Source: Chloroflexota bacterium | GTDB lineage: Bacteria; Chloroflexota; Chloroflexia; Thermomicrobiales; UBA6265 | NCBI GenBank assembly: GCA_023389575.1 | Contig: JAEWEG010000018.1 | Coordinates: 1-64,000 of the forward strand | Direction: 5' to 3' | Length of the DNA stretch: 64,000 nt | Part shown: piece after piece, positions 15,327 through 24,853 of the stretch | Layout: each line of letters begins with the position of its first letter | Position numbering within the stretch: position 1 is the stretch's first letter | The notes under the pieces: generated by a model | Seen by the model: only the letters and a program-made list of their open reading frames with translations | What the model was told of the DNA's origin: nothing | Database searches by the model: none | Made by a program: the position numbers and the translations under genes

Positions 15327-16203
15327 CGAGTTCGTCGTCCCGGGTGGCGACATTGAAGCGGTACTGCATGGAATCGGCGACGACTTCGTAGCCAATCGAT
15401 TCGTAGACGTGGTTCGAGGTCTTGTTGCCGGCATCCGTGTAGAGGCAAACGAAGTCGAACCCCTGGTCCAGCAGATGCTGGGTGGTCACCGCGGTGATGG
15501 CGGCGGCGTATCCGTGGCGCCGGTGCTCGGGCGGGGTGTACACGGGGCCGACGCGAATGCCATGTGGGGTGCGGCCCTTGAAGCAGGCGATGCTGACGGG
15601 GGTGTCTTCCTCGTCGAGCCAGATCAACCCGCCGTTGTCCCCGCCGAGGCGGTCGAGCATGGCCTCCCCCGCGCGGCGGGCCTGATCGGGGCGAACGTGT
15701 TCGGCCTCCAGCGAGAAATCGGTGAACCACTGGAGCAGCATGTCGTGGTCGGCGTCTTCCATGCTCCGCCAACGGCCGGGGATTCCCTCCGGATGCGTGA
15801 CCGACGTGGCGCGGAGGATATGCTGCGGCATTCCGGCGGTGTAGCTGCCGCCGGTTTCGCGGGCCCAGTAGCGCGCGAAGGTGAGGACCTCCTTCTCGGG
15901 GCCCATGATTCCCGGAATGTGGATGTTGCGGTCCACGATTTCGACGACGAGCGAGGGAATGGCACGCTCGTCCTCGATGTGGGAGAGCAACATGAGGAAG
16001 GTGCCTTCCTGGCTGGCGATGCCGGCGATGCCCTGCTTGCCGGTGGCGACGATGACGGTTCGCGAGGCCATGAGCCGGTCGGAGGCCCAGAAGGTGGAGA
16101 GCTGGATGGTGTTCGCGGCTTCGTGGCGTCCCAGGTAGTCGCGGATTTCCCGCAGGAGTTGTTCGTCCAGGATGGGATTGCCGGTCGGCTGAATCACGTT
16201 CAT
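15319..16203 (-). CDS. GNAT-family N-acetyltransferase
   Basis: A 294-aa protein. The N-terminal half is a divergent GNAT-like region. The C-terminal half is a canonical GNAT domain with the acetyl-CoA pyrophosphate loop VGPVYTPPEHRRHGYAAAIT and the late strand/helix FVCLYTDAGNKTSNHVYESIGYEVV. This two-part organisation is common in acetyltransferases acting on small amines. An AGGAGA sequence lies 12 nt before the ATG, slightly far. The gene overlaps the downstream nucleotidyltransferase and sits 21 bp after the FkbM gene, implying one operon. The acetyl acceptor is not predictable. Confidence 0.82.
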   Translation of the reverse strand: MNVIQPTGNPILDEQLLREIRDYLGRHEAANTIQLSTFWASDRLMASRTVIVATGKQGIAGIASQEGTFLMLLSHIEDERAIPSLVVEIVDRNIHIPGIMGPEKEVLTFARYWARETGGSYTAGMPQHILRATSVTHPEGIPGRWRSMEDADHDMLLQWFTDFSLEAEHVRPDQARRAGEAMLDRLGGDNGGLIWLDEEDTPVSIACFKGRTPHGIRVGPVYTPPEHRRHGYAAAITAVTTQHLLDQGFDFVCLYTDAGNKTSNHVYESIGYEVVADSMQYRFNVATRDDELDA

Positions 16204-16224
16204 GTGCGCGGGATGTCTCCTGAA

Positions 16225-17061
16225 TCAGATTGCCCGGAAAATGAAGTTGCCAATATATGCCTTGGAGAGCACATCGTGCCGGGGATCCTGGTGAATGTCG
16301 AGGTCGAACTGGTCCAGGGGGCGACGAACGCCGTCGCCGTCGATGAACTCACCACGGTAGCCCATGGCGATGACCTGGTCGAATGTGTCCTGTATGGGCG
16401 TGGCGTTGAATCGGCCCTCGATTTCGATGAGCAGGTTCGGTTTGTGCCGGGCGATGGCCTGCTGGCCGCCTTCGAGGACGGCGCGTTCGTGACCCTCCAC
16501 GTCGATCTTGATGAACGAGACCGGTCGGTCGACGTCCGCCAGGAGATCGTCGAGGGTACGGGTTTGGACCTCGCGGGTGCTGGCCTGGTCGGAGCCAGCG
16601 GGCTGGAGGCTGGCCAGCGCGGTCTTCTGCCGGCCGTGGAGGTCCGGAACCGTGAGTTGGGCGACCCCGGCGGTGGAGGAGAGGGCGCAGCGATGGACCC
16701 GGATTGGCAGGCGAAGCTGGCGAGCGGCGGATTCGAGCAGGTCGGCGTCCTCGGCGATCGGCTCGACGCTGAGAACGAGGCCGGTCTTTCCAACGAGGCG
16801 GGCCAGGGCGTGGCTGTAGGTGCCGAAGTGGGCGCCGACATCGACCGCGATGGTTCCGGGGGTGACCAGGCGCGGAAGTTCGCGCAGTTCCTGCTCGCCT
16901 TTCCAGCGGTGCAGACACGCGTTGGCGCTGACCACCATCCCGGCGGGGAAGCGGCGCATCAACCCACGTTCGATTCGGACGATGAGGGCTTCGGGAGTCA
17001 CGGAGACACTTTCTGGCGCGGGGTCAGCCGCCCTGGTACTCACGCGGGATACGCGTTCCAT
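16225..17061 (-). CDS. FkbM-family SAM-dependent methyltransferase
   Basis: A 278-aa class I methyltransferase of the FkbM type, usually O-methylating sugars or polyketides. Motif I is AVDVGAHFGTYSHALARL; the next acidic residue is in VLSVEP; the FkbM signature SFIKIDVEGHERAVLEGG and LLIEIEGRF follow. It lies directly behind the giant membrane glycosyltransferase, and its start overlaps that gene's end. The ATG at 17061 gives a 38-bp overlap, while a GTG at 17043 would give a shorter one; the ribosome site does not settle the choice. The context suggests methylation of a sugar on an envelope glycan or lipid made by this cluster; that is inference. Confidence 0.82.
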   Translation of the reverse strand: MERVSRVSTRAADPAPESVSVTPEALIVRIERGLMRRFPAGMVVSANACLHRWKGEQELRELPRLVTPGTIAVDVGAHFGTYSHALARLVGKTGLVLSVEPIAEDADLLESAARQLRLPIRVHRCALSSTAGVAQLTVPDLHGRQKTALASLQPAGSDQASTREVQTRTLDDLLADVDRPVSFIKIDVEGHERAVLEGGQQAIARHKPNLLIEIEGRFNATPIQDTFDQVIAMGYRGEFIDGDGVRRPLDQFDLDIHQDPRHDVLSKAYIGNFIFRAI

Positions 17062-20000
17062 TGTACTGATAGATCGTGACGCCATCCTGCTCGTAGAGCA
17101 CGGTCAACCTTCCATCGGTGACCGCCTGGTCGAATTTCGCCAGCGCTTCCGTGGGGTAGGTGGCGCGTTCGAGCGGGCCGACGTAGATGACCCGCACACC
17201 GTAGTCCTGGAGGATCGGTTCGATGCTGGCGAAGTCGCCCTCGCCGCCATAGACCGTGGTGATATCGGCGTGGCGCCAATTGACGAGCCGGTCCATGCCT
17301 GGGCGTTGCTGGGTCTGGACGGGCACCGATCCGAGCACGCTGGGGAACCCGGTCAGGGCGCTGACGCGGCCACCCCAGCCGGTGCCGGAAGCGGGAGCTT
17401 CAAGGATGGTCGGGCGGCCAGCGAGCGATTCGCGCATCCAGTCGATGGCGGCGAGGTCGGGGGCGAGATCGTAGGGGTCGGTTGGGGAGCCGCTGGCGTT
17501 GAGAGCCAGCGATCCGGTGGTCATGAAGGCGGTGGCGTCAAGCGTGCGCTCGTGGCTTGCCAGGCGGTCGTCCTGTTGATCGGGGACGGAGAGAACCGGG
17601 TAGACGGCTCCGGCGGCGATCAGGACAACGCTGGCGGTGATCGCCAGCGTCGAGAACGCGCGTCCCATTGTTTCCTGTGTGCCGGATGCGGTGTTCAGGG
17701 GGGCGGTGGCGGCGATCACGATGACGATCGCCCCGGCGATGGCGAGCAGGGTCCAGCTGGCGAGCGAGAACTGGAGCGGGATGTTCTGCTGATGGGGCCA
17801 GGTGATGAATTCGAGGCGGTTGGCGGCGATGGCGAGGATGAAGGCGACCAGAATGGCGGCGAGCAGGGTGAGGTGCTGCGTGGAGGTGTGGTGGCGCCAG
17901 ATGATTGCGCCTGCCAGCATGACCGCGAGCAGGAGGAAGAGGGCGAGGATGCCGGTCATCCAGGCGAAGGCGAGCGCGGCGACGACGAGCGCCATCGGGA
18001 CGATGGCGATCAGGCCGTTGAACCGGAGCAGGACCAGTTCTTCGTGGAGAAGGTGCCAGGCCTGCACGACGAGGAAGGCGATGACGATCAGGAACGACGC
18101 GCCGGTGAAGCTTGAGAAGTCGTTGACGCTCAGCGACTGGAGGATGGCTTCGCGCTGGGTGGCGAAGTAGCCGTACGAGGACACGAAGGGCCAAACGGCG
18201 ACGATCGCGGTCGTCATTAGGATCGCGCCGGCGAGCAGGGTGTCGCGGATGCTGCCCCAGGCATGATGCCAGGCATTCGATGCGGCGCTGGCGAGGAAGA
18301 TGAGCAGCCCGGCCAGCAGCGCGACGACCGCGCCGAAGAGCGGGTTGGTGGCGATGGTCCAGCCGGTGACCACTCCGGCTGTCAGGAGCCATCCGAGAGC
18401 TGATCGCCAGCCACCCAGCGTGGAGAGCGGGCGTTGCTCCACCTCGTCCAGGACGGCCGGGCGGCTGACGTAGCCCGCGATCACCACGACGGTGGCGAGC
18501 AGGATCGGCAGGCCTAGTTGGTGGACTGCCATTTCGTTGGTGAGGTAGCTGAAGAGCGGGAATTCGAGGGTGCCGGTGCCACCCCACAGGGTCGTTGCGC
18601 GCCAGGCGCCGTCTGGCACCTGGAGGTCGGAGGTGAGGACCCTCCAAAGTCCGGAGATGGCGGCGCGGGGCGTGCCCTCGTAGTTGAGCGACCAGTCGGC
18701 GGAGCCCATCCGCTGGGCCAGTCCCCACGATCCGATGCCGAGCACCAGGACGGGGGCAAGGAGACCTCCAAGTACGGGCACGCGCCAGGACGCGCCGCTT
18801 CGGAAGCGGCTGATGAGCAGCGATGTCAGCGACCAGGCTTTGAGCGCGACGAGCGCGGCGAGCGTCGCCAGGGTGAGCGAGTAGGCGGTTTCGGGCACGA
18901 TGCCCGTGACGCGGGTGAGCACCGCCCACGGGACCAGGCCGAAGGTGAAGTCGTGGATGGTGCCATCGACCAGCCAGGGATCGTAGGCGGGGAACGTGGG
19001 CGTGAGGACGGTGGCGTTGAAGGCCGCCATGTTCTGGAGCTGGGTGCCGACCCAGCCAGGGACCCAGAGATCGGGGTTGCCGGAGCGAACCCAGCAGGAA
19101 ATGACATAACCCGCGAGCAGGATCGCTTCGGTGCCGACGATCCAGGGGAGGCGTTCGCGCAAATCCGTGACGATATCGCGAGGTTGCGGGCGGCTGGCGA
19201 GCAGGGAAAGCGCGAACACGGCCAGCCAGGAAACGGCGATGGCGGCGAGTCCGAACGTCATCAGGCCGGTGGAGACGATCCACCAGGCGATGCCCGCCGT
19301 GAGGAACAGGCCCAGGGTCTTGGTGAGGGCGTAGCCGCGGTCCGGGAGCCAGGGAAACAGGCGCCAGGCGAGCGGGACGGCGGCGAGCGTGATGACCTGG
19401 AGGCCGAGATACCAGAAGACGACCGGCAGGCGGTTGGTGATGGAATCGGTATCGAAGATCGACGACCAGTTTTCGGCGGTGCGAACCGTTTCCTGTCCAT
19501 CCGGCGTGAGCATCATGTGCTGGGGTTGGGTCTGGATCGGGCGAACGAAGAGGCCGCCGTGGCCAAGGGCGTCGTTCAGCAGGTACCAGGCGTCGTGGGC
19601 ATTCCAGGCGTCCGTCTTTCGGAAGATGTAGACCTCGGGATGGTCGTAGACGGTGAGCGCTTCCTCGGCCTCGCGGTCGTCGATTTCGATGCCGAACAGC
19701 TCCGGATACGAGGTGAAATGGCCGACCATTTCGAAGCCAAGTTCGCCGGAGAAGAGGGCGTCGTAGTAGGCGTTGGCCATCGGGAAGCGCCAGGGCAGGC
19801 GGCTGATGGAATGGACCAGGCGGTTGGAACTGAGGATGACGTAGTCGGCGGTTTGGAGCGTGCCGATCATGGTGGTGAGTTTCTGGGGATTTTCGTCGTC
19901 GTACGGGGAGATGTTGTAACTGATGTAGTAGTGATCGGCCATTTCCGGAATCCCGACCGGGAGGCCGGAATCCCAGTACTCGTTGACGATGACGCTGCCA

Positions 20001-21586
20001 TTGGGGACGTTCTCGACGATCCATTCGGAGGCGGCGACCCGGGAATGCGGTTTCGTGTAGATTGAGGTGAAGGCGATGCCGTAGAAGACGGTGGTCGCGA
20101 CCACGATGACCGGCAGGACGAGGCCCGGGTGGCACCAGCGCGGGATCGCCAGCGACCACGACAGGCGAGGGAGGCGGATGTGGCCGCTGGCCCATCCCCA
20201 CCGGATCGCGGCCACGATGCCAGCCGCGCCGAAGACGATGAGTAGGGGGTAGGCGGGTAACAGGTAGCGCTGGGTTTTGGAGAGGGCGATGCCGTAGTAG
20301 AAGATGTGGAAGGCGATCCAGCCGGTGGGGATCAACAGCAGCCAGGACGGCCAGGCGCGGGCGGTGAGGATCCGCCAGACCTGCCAGGCGAATCCGCCGA
20401 GGACACTGATGCCGAGGGCGGGTCCCATGCCCCACAGGACGAGGTTCTTCATCTGGAACACGACAGGCGTGCGTTCGGTCCACTGGTGGCTGGGCGGGTA
20501 GTCGATCGCGCCAGACTGTACGCCGCGCCAGAAGTCGACATCGGCCAGCCAGCGGGGATCGAGCCGGAACGAGAAGAGCGACGACCCTTCGAAGGTGTAT
20601 GGCTGGGCGACGCGGAAGGTCCAGGCGGCGACCATCAGGGCGAGGGCGGAGGCCAGGATGACGGGAATCGGCGGGCCGCTGGCGCTTGGTGGATCGCTGG
20701 TTTCAGGTGGAGCGTCTTCGTCTTCGAAGGTAGGCGCCATCCGCGGAATGAGTCCACCCCAGCCGTGGACGCGAACCGTTTCCAGCGCCGGGAGGGCGAG
20801 GAAGCCGACCGCCGCCAGCATGTTCGGCTTGGAGGCGGCGGCGAGTCCGACGAAGAGCCCGGCCAGCGCGTAGGCGAACCACCGGTGGTGCTTCCAGGCG
20901 GCGAGGATGAACGCGAACGAGCCGGTGGCGAAGAAGGCGGACCAGGCGTCGGTGGTGAAGTAGTGGGCGGTCTGGATGTGGAGCATGGTGAACGCGAGCA
21001 GCAGGGCGGCGAGCAGGCCGACCCAGCGGTTCCACAGCATGCGCCCGATCCACCACGCCAGGACCACGGTTCCCGTGTCCGCGAGCGCGGAAAGCCAGCG
21101 GCCCGGGATGTGGTTGTTGTTGATGGCCGTGAAGTCGGTGAACGACCCGACCCACTTCGCGAGGAAGAGCGGGAACGTGCCGTAGATGAAGCCCGTTTCG
21201 TGGTTGAACGGGTTGAGCGGCGAGGTGGGCGAGTTGAGGTATTCGCGGAAGCTGATCGGCATGCTGATGCGAGTCAGCACGGTGCTCAGGTGCAGTTCGT
21301 CCGGGTGCAGGTAGTAGCCGGTTCCCCACTTGATGCCGGTGAAGCGCAGGATGAGCGCGACGGCCGTGATGGCGAGAAGCGCCGTCGCCTCCAGGGCGCC
21401 TGGAAGGCGTCTCCGCCACGCGGGTGACGCGGAAGAGGGGGCGTCATCCGGCGGAGCGGGGGCCGTCTCCGGATCTGGCACGTGGTCCGCGGCCGTGGTT
21501 TCTGTGACTGGCCGGGGCCGCGCGTCATCCGGCATCGCCGTGGTTGCCTCCTCCACCGGTGGATGCTTGCTGGATCCAGCGTCCAT
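17024..21586 (-). CDS. Giant membrane glycosyltransferase: GT39/PMT-like domain fused to DUF2298 (YYY) domain
   Basis: A 1520-aa polytopic membrane protein with some two dozen hydrophobic spans. After a 55-residue Pro/Ala-rich cytoplasmic tail, the N-terminal half looks like a PMT_2/ArnT-type GT-C glycosyltransferase. It has HPDELHLSTV near residue 95 (the acidic catalytic loop) and AHYFTTDAWSAFFATG in helix 4-5, and would use a polyprenyl-phosphate sugar. The C-terminal half resembles the Chloroflexi/archaeal YYY (DUF2298) family: LEFPLFSYLTNEMAVHQ near residue 1005 and GGRVSALTGFPSVLGSVP near 1410. The family's usual Asp-Leu-His-x-His is not intact. The ATG at 21586 has a weak ribosome site; an ATG at 21535 preceded by GGAGGAGG is an alternative. 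It overlaps fkbM. Confidence 0.8.
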   Translation of the reverse strand: MDAGSSKHPPVEEATTAMPDDARPRPVTETTAADHVPDPETAPAPPDDAPSSASPAWRRRLPGALEATALLAITAVALILRFTGIKWGTGYYLHPDELHLSTVLTRISMPISFREYLNSPTSPLNPFNHETGFIYGTFPLFLAKWVGSFTDFTAINNNHIPGRWLSALADTGTVVLAWWIGRMLWNRWVGLLAALLLAFTMLHIQTAHYFTTDAWSAFFATGSFAFILAAWKHHRWFAYALAGLFVGLAAASKPNMLAAVGFLALPALETVRVHGWGGLIPRMAPTFEDEDAPPETSDPPSASGPPIPVILASALALMVAAWTFRVAQPYTFEGSSLFSFRLDPRWLADVDFWRGVQSGAIDYPPSHQWTERTPVVFQMKNLVLWGMGPALGISVLGGFAWQVWRILTARAWPSWLLLIPTGWIAFHIFYYGIALSKTQRYLLPAYPLLIVFGAAGIVAAIRWGWASGHIRLPRLSWSLAIPRWCHPGLVLPVIVVATTVFYGIAFTSIYTKPHSRVAASEWIVENVPNGSVIVNEYWDSGLPVGIPEMADHYYISYNISPYDDENPQKLTTMIGTLQTADYVILSSNRLVHSISRLPWRFPMANAYYDALFSGELGFEMVGHFTSYPELFGIEIDDREAEEALTVYDHPEVYIFRKTDAWNAHDAWYLLNDALGHGGLFVRPIQTQPQHMMLTPDGQETVRTAENWSSIFDTDSITNRLPVVFWYLGLQVITLAAVPLAWRLFPWLPDRGYALTKTLGLFLTAGIAWWIVSTGLMTFGLAAIAVSWLAVFALSLLASRPQPRDIVTDLRERLPWIVGTEAILLAGYVISCWVRSGNPDLWVPGWVGTQLQNMAAFNATVLTPTFPAYDPWLVDGTIHDFTFGLVPWAVLTRVTGIVPETAYSLTLATLAALVALKAWSLTSLLISRFRSGASWRVPVLGGLLAPVLVLGIGSWGLAQRMGSADWSLNYEGTPRAAISGLWRVLTSDLQVPDGAWRATTLWGGTGTLEFPLFSYLTNEMAVHQLGLPILLATVVVIAGYVSRPAVLDEVEQRPLSTLGGWRSALGWLLTAGVVTGWTIATNPLFGAVVALLAGLLIFLASAASNAWHHAWGSIRDTLLAGAILMTTAIVAVWPFVSSYGYFATQREAILQSLSVNDFSSFTGASFLIVIAFLVVQAWHLLHEELVLLRFNGLIAIVPMALVVAALAFAWMTGILALFLLLAVMLAGAIIWRHHTSTQHLTLLAAILVAFILAIAANRLEFITWPHQQNIPLQFSLASWTLLAIAGAIVIVIAATAPLNTASGTQETMGRAFSTLAITASVVLIAAGAVYPVLSVPDQQDDRLASHERTLDATAFMTTGSLALNASGSPTDPYDLAPDLAAIDWMRESLAGRPTILEAPASGTGWGGRVSALTGFPSVLGSVPVQTQQRPGMDRLVNWRHADITTVYGGEGDFASIEPILQDYGVRVIYVGPLERATYPTEALAKFDQAVTDGRLTVLYEQDGVTIYQYNGTRIPREYQGG

Positions 21587-21596
21587 GGTACAGGAC

Positions 21597-22640
21597 CTAG
21601 CCGATGTTCAGCCCGGCGGTGATGGCGAGCGCCATGACGACCAGCATCACCGTGAGGATGAGGACGACGAGAGCCACGCGCGGACCAGTGGCGCGGACCG
21701 AGCGGATGTCCACGCTGAGGCCGAGGCCGGACATGGCGACGGCGGTGAGGATCTTGCTGATGTCCTTGCTCAGGTCCCCGAGGTTGTCGGGGATGATCGA
21801 TGTCGTCCGCAGCAGCGACATGGCCAGGAAGCCGATGACGAACCACGGCAGGAACTTGGACAGCGAGAGCTTGCTGGAAGCGGTTCCGTCTTCGTCGTCA
21901 TGCTGGTTCCGGTAGAGGAATGCGAACAACGCGACGACGGGCCCAAGCAGCAGGACGCGGGTGAGCTTGACGAGGCTGGCGAACTGGCCCGCCTGGGCGC
22001 TGACCGGTAGCGTGGCGGCCAGCACCTGGGGCACGGCGTAGACGGTGAGTCCGGCGACCACGCCGTAGCGTTCGTCGGTCAGGTCGAACAGGGGGATCAG
22101 GGCCGGCAGGAGCAGCACGACTCCGACGCCAAGCACGGCGGTGAGCGCGATGGCGGCGGCGATATCCTGCTTTTTGGCGCGGATGGCGGGAGCCACGGCG
22201 GCGATGGCGGAGTTTCCGCAAATCGCGTTGCCCACGGCGACGAGGATGGCGAGTCGGGTGCCGAGTCCCGCGACTCGGCCGATGACCACGCCGGCCGCAA
22301 GCGTCACCGAGACGCTGATGCCGACGGCGATCAGGATGCGCGGGCCAGCGTCGGCGAGCTCGGAGAGGTTCAGCGACGCTCCGAGCAGGACGATAGCGAA
22401 TTCGAGGAGTTGCTTGGCGGAGAACCCGATGCCGGGCATGTAAGTGTCGGGGATGGGCCGGAATGCGCGGACGAGGAGTCCGATAATGAGGGCCAGGACG
22501 AGCGGTTCGAAGGCGACGTAGTCGAAGAGTCGGTCCTGGATTTCGCCAAGCACCAGCGCGACGGCCGTGATCGCGGCGGCCAGGGCGATACCTGGCGCGA
22601 GCTTGCGTATGGCGTTTGAGATCGACGTTGCGTTTGGCAT
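21597..22640 (-). CDS. yeiH: YeiH/UPF0324-family putative sulfate exporter
   Basis: A 347-aa membrane protein with about ten transmembrane helices. The family signatures are GIGFSAKQLLEFAIVLLGASLNL and, in the centre, VAVGNAICGNSAIAAVAPAI, diagnostic of UPF0324 (YeiH). Members are annotated as putative sulfate or anion exporters, with little direct evidence. The ATG at 22640 (MPNATS) is preferred to the in-frame codon at 22688 because it matches family length and has GGGAAC upstream. It ends 10 bp before the giant glycosyltransferase, so it is probably the first gene of that operon; the functional link is unclear. Confidence 0.88.
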   Translation of the reverse strand: MPNATSISNAIRKLAPGIALAAAITAVALVLGEIQDRLFDYVAFEPLVLALIIGLLVRAFRPIPDTYMPGIGFSAKQLLEFAIVLLGASLNLSELADAGPRILIAVGISVSVTLAAGVVIGRVAGLGTRLAILVAVGNAICGNSAIAAVAPAIRAKKQDIAAAIALTAVLGVGVVLLLPALIPLFDLTDERYGVVAGLTVYAVPQVLAATLPVSAQAGQFASLVKLTRVLLLGPVVALFAFLYRNQHDDEDGTASSKLSLSKFLPWFVIGFLAMSLLRTTSIIPDNLGDLSKDISKILTAVAMSGLGLSVDIRSVRATGPRVALVVLILTVMLVVMALAITAGLNIG

Positions 22641-22771
22641 GCCCGTTCCCGTGACGAACCTGGTACAGGTGGCCGCATACTTCGGCATTGGAGCGGGGCC
22701 TCGGGTAGCCTATGCGGAAGAGGCCGATTTGACCAGCCCGTGAAAGGGCATGATGAGAAAAGGGATCGAGC

Positions 22772-23584
22772 ATGACGCAGGCGGCGAAGCGAGTGGTGGT
22801 GACAGGCTCGAACGGGCTGATTGGGCGGATCACGCTGGATACCTGGCGGGAGAGCGGCCTCTACGACGTGGTGGGCCTGGCGCGTTCGGAAGGTCCATAC
22901 ACCGATGTGCTTGCGGACCTGACCGATCTGGAGGCACTGGTGAAGGCCTTCGAGGGAGCCCAGGGCGTGGTTCACCTTGGCGCGACCTCGGCCGTCGAAT
23001 CTGAATGGGACGCGGTGCTGAACAGCAATCTCGTGGGGACCTACAACGTCTTCGAGGCGGCGCGCCGGGCCGGGGTGGAGCGGGTGGTGTTCGCCTCCTC
23101 GAACCATTCGATTGGCACCTTCGAAACCCAGAACGCGCCGGAACTGTATGAAATCGACGATCCACGCGTGTGGGATCACACCGCCGAGATCCGGCCCGAC
23201 TCGCTGTACGGGGTATCCAAGGTCTACGGTGAGGCGATGGCTCGCTACTACGTCGACCACCACGGCCTGAAGGCCTATTGCCTGCGGATCGGCGGAACGC
23301 GATCTCCGGAGGCGCCCACGCACCCGATCAACCTGTGGAAGCCGGAGCGCGACAACGAGCCAGGGATCGAGGTGGCCCGGAAGCGGATGCGGGCCGTGTG
23401 GCTGAGCGAGCGCGACTGCGTGCAGCTCTTCGAGCGCTGCCTGGAATCCGACCGCGACTGGGTGCTGGCTTACGGGATTTCCGGAAACCCTCGCCGGTTC
23501 TGGGATATCGAGCATGCGCGGGAGGTGCTGGGCTACGAGCCCCAGGACTCCGCGCCGCGTGAGATCCTGCCAGGCGTCGAGTAA
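22772..23584 (+). CDS. NAD-dependent epimerase/dehydratase, uronate-dehydrogenase-like
   Basis: A 270-aa extended short-chain dehydrogenase. The Rossmann motif is VVVTGSNGLIGR (residues 8-19), the active-site tyrosine/lysine pair is YGVSKVYGE, and the conserved serine patch is FASSNHSIG. The closest pattern I recognise is uronate dehydrogenase/hexuronate-type NAD(P)-dependent enzymes (short, with SSNHxIG), which oxidise glucuronate or galacturonate; a nucleotide-sugar substrate cannot be excluded. The start has an AAGGG site. It is divergent from yeiH and followed, after a hairpin, by a UDP-xylose-synthase-like gene, suggesting sugar-acid metabolism in this region. Confidence 0.75.
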   Translation: MTQAAKRVVVTGSNGLIGRITLDTWRESGLYDVVGLARSEGPYTDVLADLTDLEALVKAFEGAQGVVHLGATSAVESEWDAVLNSNLVGTYNVFEAARRAGVERVVFASSNHSIGTFETQNAPELYEIDDPRVWDHTAEIRPDSLYGVSKVYGEAMARYYVDHHGLKAYCLRIGGTRSPEAPTHPINLWKPERDNEPGIEVARKRMRAVWLSERDCVQLFERCLESDRDWVLAYGISGNPRRFWDIEHAREVLGYEPQDSAPREILPGVE

Positions 23585-23594
23585 GAGTTGGAGT

Positions 23595-23618
23595 GTGTCT
23601 TCGATCAGGCGAAGACAC
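23595..23618 (+). terminator. Hairpin after the uronate-dehydrogenase-like gene
   Basis: A perfect 9-bp stem (GTGTCTTCG and CGAAGACAC, loop ATCAGG) 10 nt after the stop. No T-tract follows, so it may be only a partial terminator. Confidence 0.55.
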
Positions 23619-23768
23619 GCCCATTCCACCGTAGTGCCAGGGCAGATCCTTCGCTCACGCTCAGGACAGGCTCGTCGGCCCCTACCATCGAATGGCCAAA
23701 TTCGGCATCAACCTGGGCTAGACATGCGCCACTTGCCGCATGCTCCATATTGAAAGCGGTTGCCTACG

Positions 23769-24737
23769 ATGCATGTACTTGTGACGGGTGGTTCCGGGTT
23801 CATTGGCAGTCACCTGGTCGACCGGCTCCTGGCTGGCCAGCACACGGTGACGGTGTCCGACAACTTTCTCACCGGTCATCCCCAGAACCTTGACCACCTG
23901 AAGGGGCATCCCGGCTTGCGGTTGGTGACCCAGGATGTCTCCGAGCCGCTGAGCGACGCGCTGTTCGAGCAACGGTTCGACCGGGTGTACCACCTGGCCA
24001 GCCCCGCCAGCCCACGCGGCTACGCGAAGTACCCGATCGAGACGCTCCTGGTTAACTCACGAGGCACCCACAACGTGCTCGAACTGGCCTGCGTGCATGG
24101 AGCCAGGTTTCTCCAGGCGTCGACCTCGGAGGTCTACGGCGATCCGTTGGCGCATCCCCAGGTGGAGGACTACTGGGGAAACGTTAATCCTGTTGGCCCA
24201 CGGGCATGCTATGACGAAGGCAAGCGCTTTTCGGAGGCGCTGGTCATGGAGTACACCCGGCAACGAGGTCTCGATGGCCGGATCGCCAGGATCTTCAATA
24301 CCTACGGCCCACGCTCGCATCCGGGCGATGGGCGGGTGGTGCCGAACTTCTGCGTACAGGCGATCGCCAACCAGCCGATCACGATCTACGGCACGGGCGA
24401 GCAGACGCGGTCTTTCTGCTTCGTGGCCGACCTGGTCGATGGCCTGGAACGGTTGATGGAAGCCAATGGCCTGGCCGGTGAGGTGGTGAATCTGGGGAAC
24501 CCGGAGGAGCACACGATCCGGCAATTCGCGGAACGCATCGTGGCGCTTGCCGACTCCACGTCGCCGATCGTGTTCGAGCGGCTGCCGAAGGACGATCCGC
24601 AACGGCGGCGGCCGGACATCGCGAAGGCGCGTCGCCTGCTCGGTTGGTCACCGGTGACATCGCTGGACGACGGTCTCCAGATCACCCTGGCCGCCTTCCG
24701 CGACCTGGCGCCAGACCCGGAGATGACTCCCAGGTAG
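23769..24737 (+). CDS. UDP-glucuronate decarboxylase-like NAD-dependent epimerase
   Basis: A 322-aa extended short-chain dehydrogenase very similar in motif order to UDP-xylose synthase, which oxidises and decarboxylates UDP-glucuronate. It has HVLVTGGSGFIGSHLVDRLL, YHLASPASPRGYAKYP, the catalytic CYDEGKRFSE (Tyr and Lys), RIARIFNTYGPR and TRSFCFVADLVDGL. These are the classic UXS landmarks. The ATG at 23769 is chosen over a TTG at 23760, since a GAAAGCGG sequence sits about 9 nt upstream. The product would be UDP-xylose for an envelope polymer. Decarboxylase versus epimerase activity cannot be told with certainty. Confidence 0.82.
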   Translation: MHVLVTGGSGFIGSHLVDRLLAGQHTVTVSDNFLTGHPQNLDHLKGHPGLRLVTQDVSEPLSDALFEQRFDRVYHLASPASPRGYAKYPIETLLVNSRGTHNVLELACVHGARFLQASTSEVYGDPLAHPQVEDYWGNVNPVGPRACYDEGKRFSEALVMEYTRQRGLDGRIARIFNTYGPRSHPGDGRVVPNFCVQAIANQPITIYGTGEQTRSFCFVADLVDGLERLMEANGLAGEVVNLGNPEEHTIRQFAERIVALADSTSPIVFERLPKDDPQRRRPDIAKARRLLGWSPVTSLDDGLQITLAAFRDLAPDPEMTPR

Positions 24738-24853
24738 GCCCGAGGCGTGCGCGAATCATTAACCAGTGCGAACATAGGGGAGTGGTTGTCACCGACCACG
24801 ATCCCTGTCTGACAGAGGTATCCAGTCAACACGTTTTTCGGAGGTCACTTCGC

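Noticed and set aside
15079..17079. 666-codon plus-strand frame opposite the GNAT and FkbM genes
   Set aside because: Opposite strand carries recognisable motifs (DVGAHFGTYS, PPEHRRHGY); this is a complementary shadow.
17538..20483. Open frame of 981 codons in another frame of the giant glycosyltransferase gene
   Set aside because: Arg/Pro/His-rich composition typical of out-of-frame translation in GC-rich DNA; the overlapping frame has clear domains and membrane spans.
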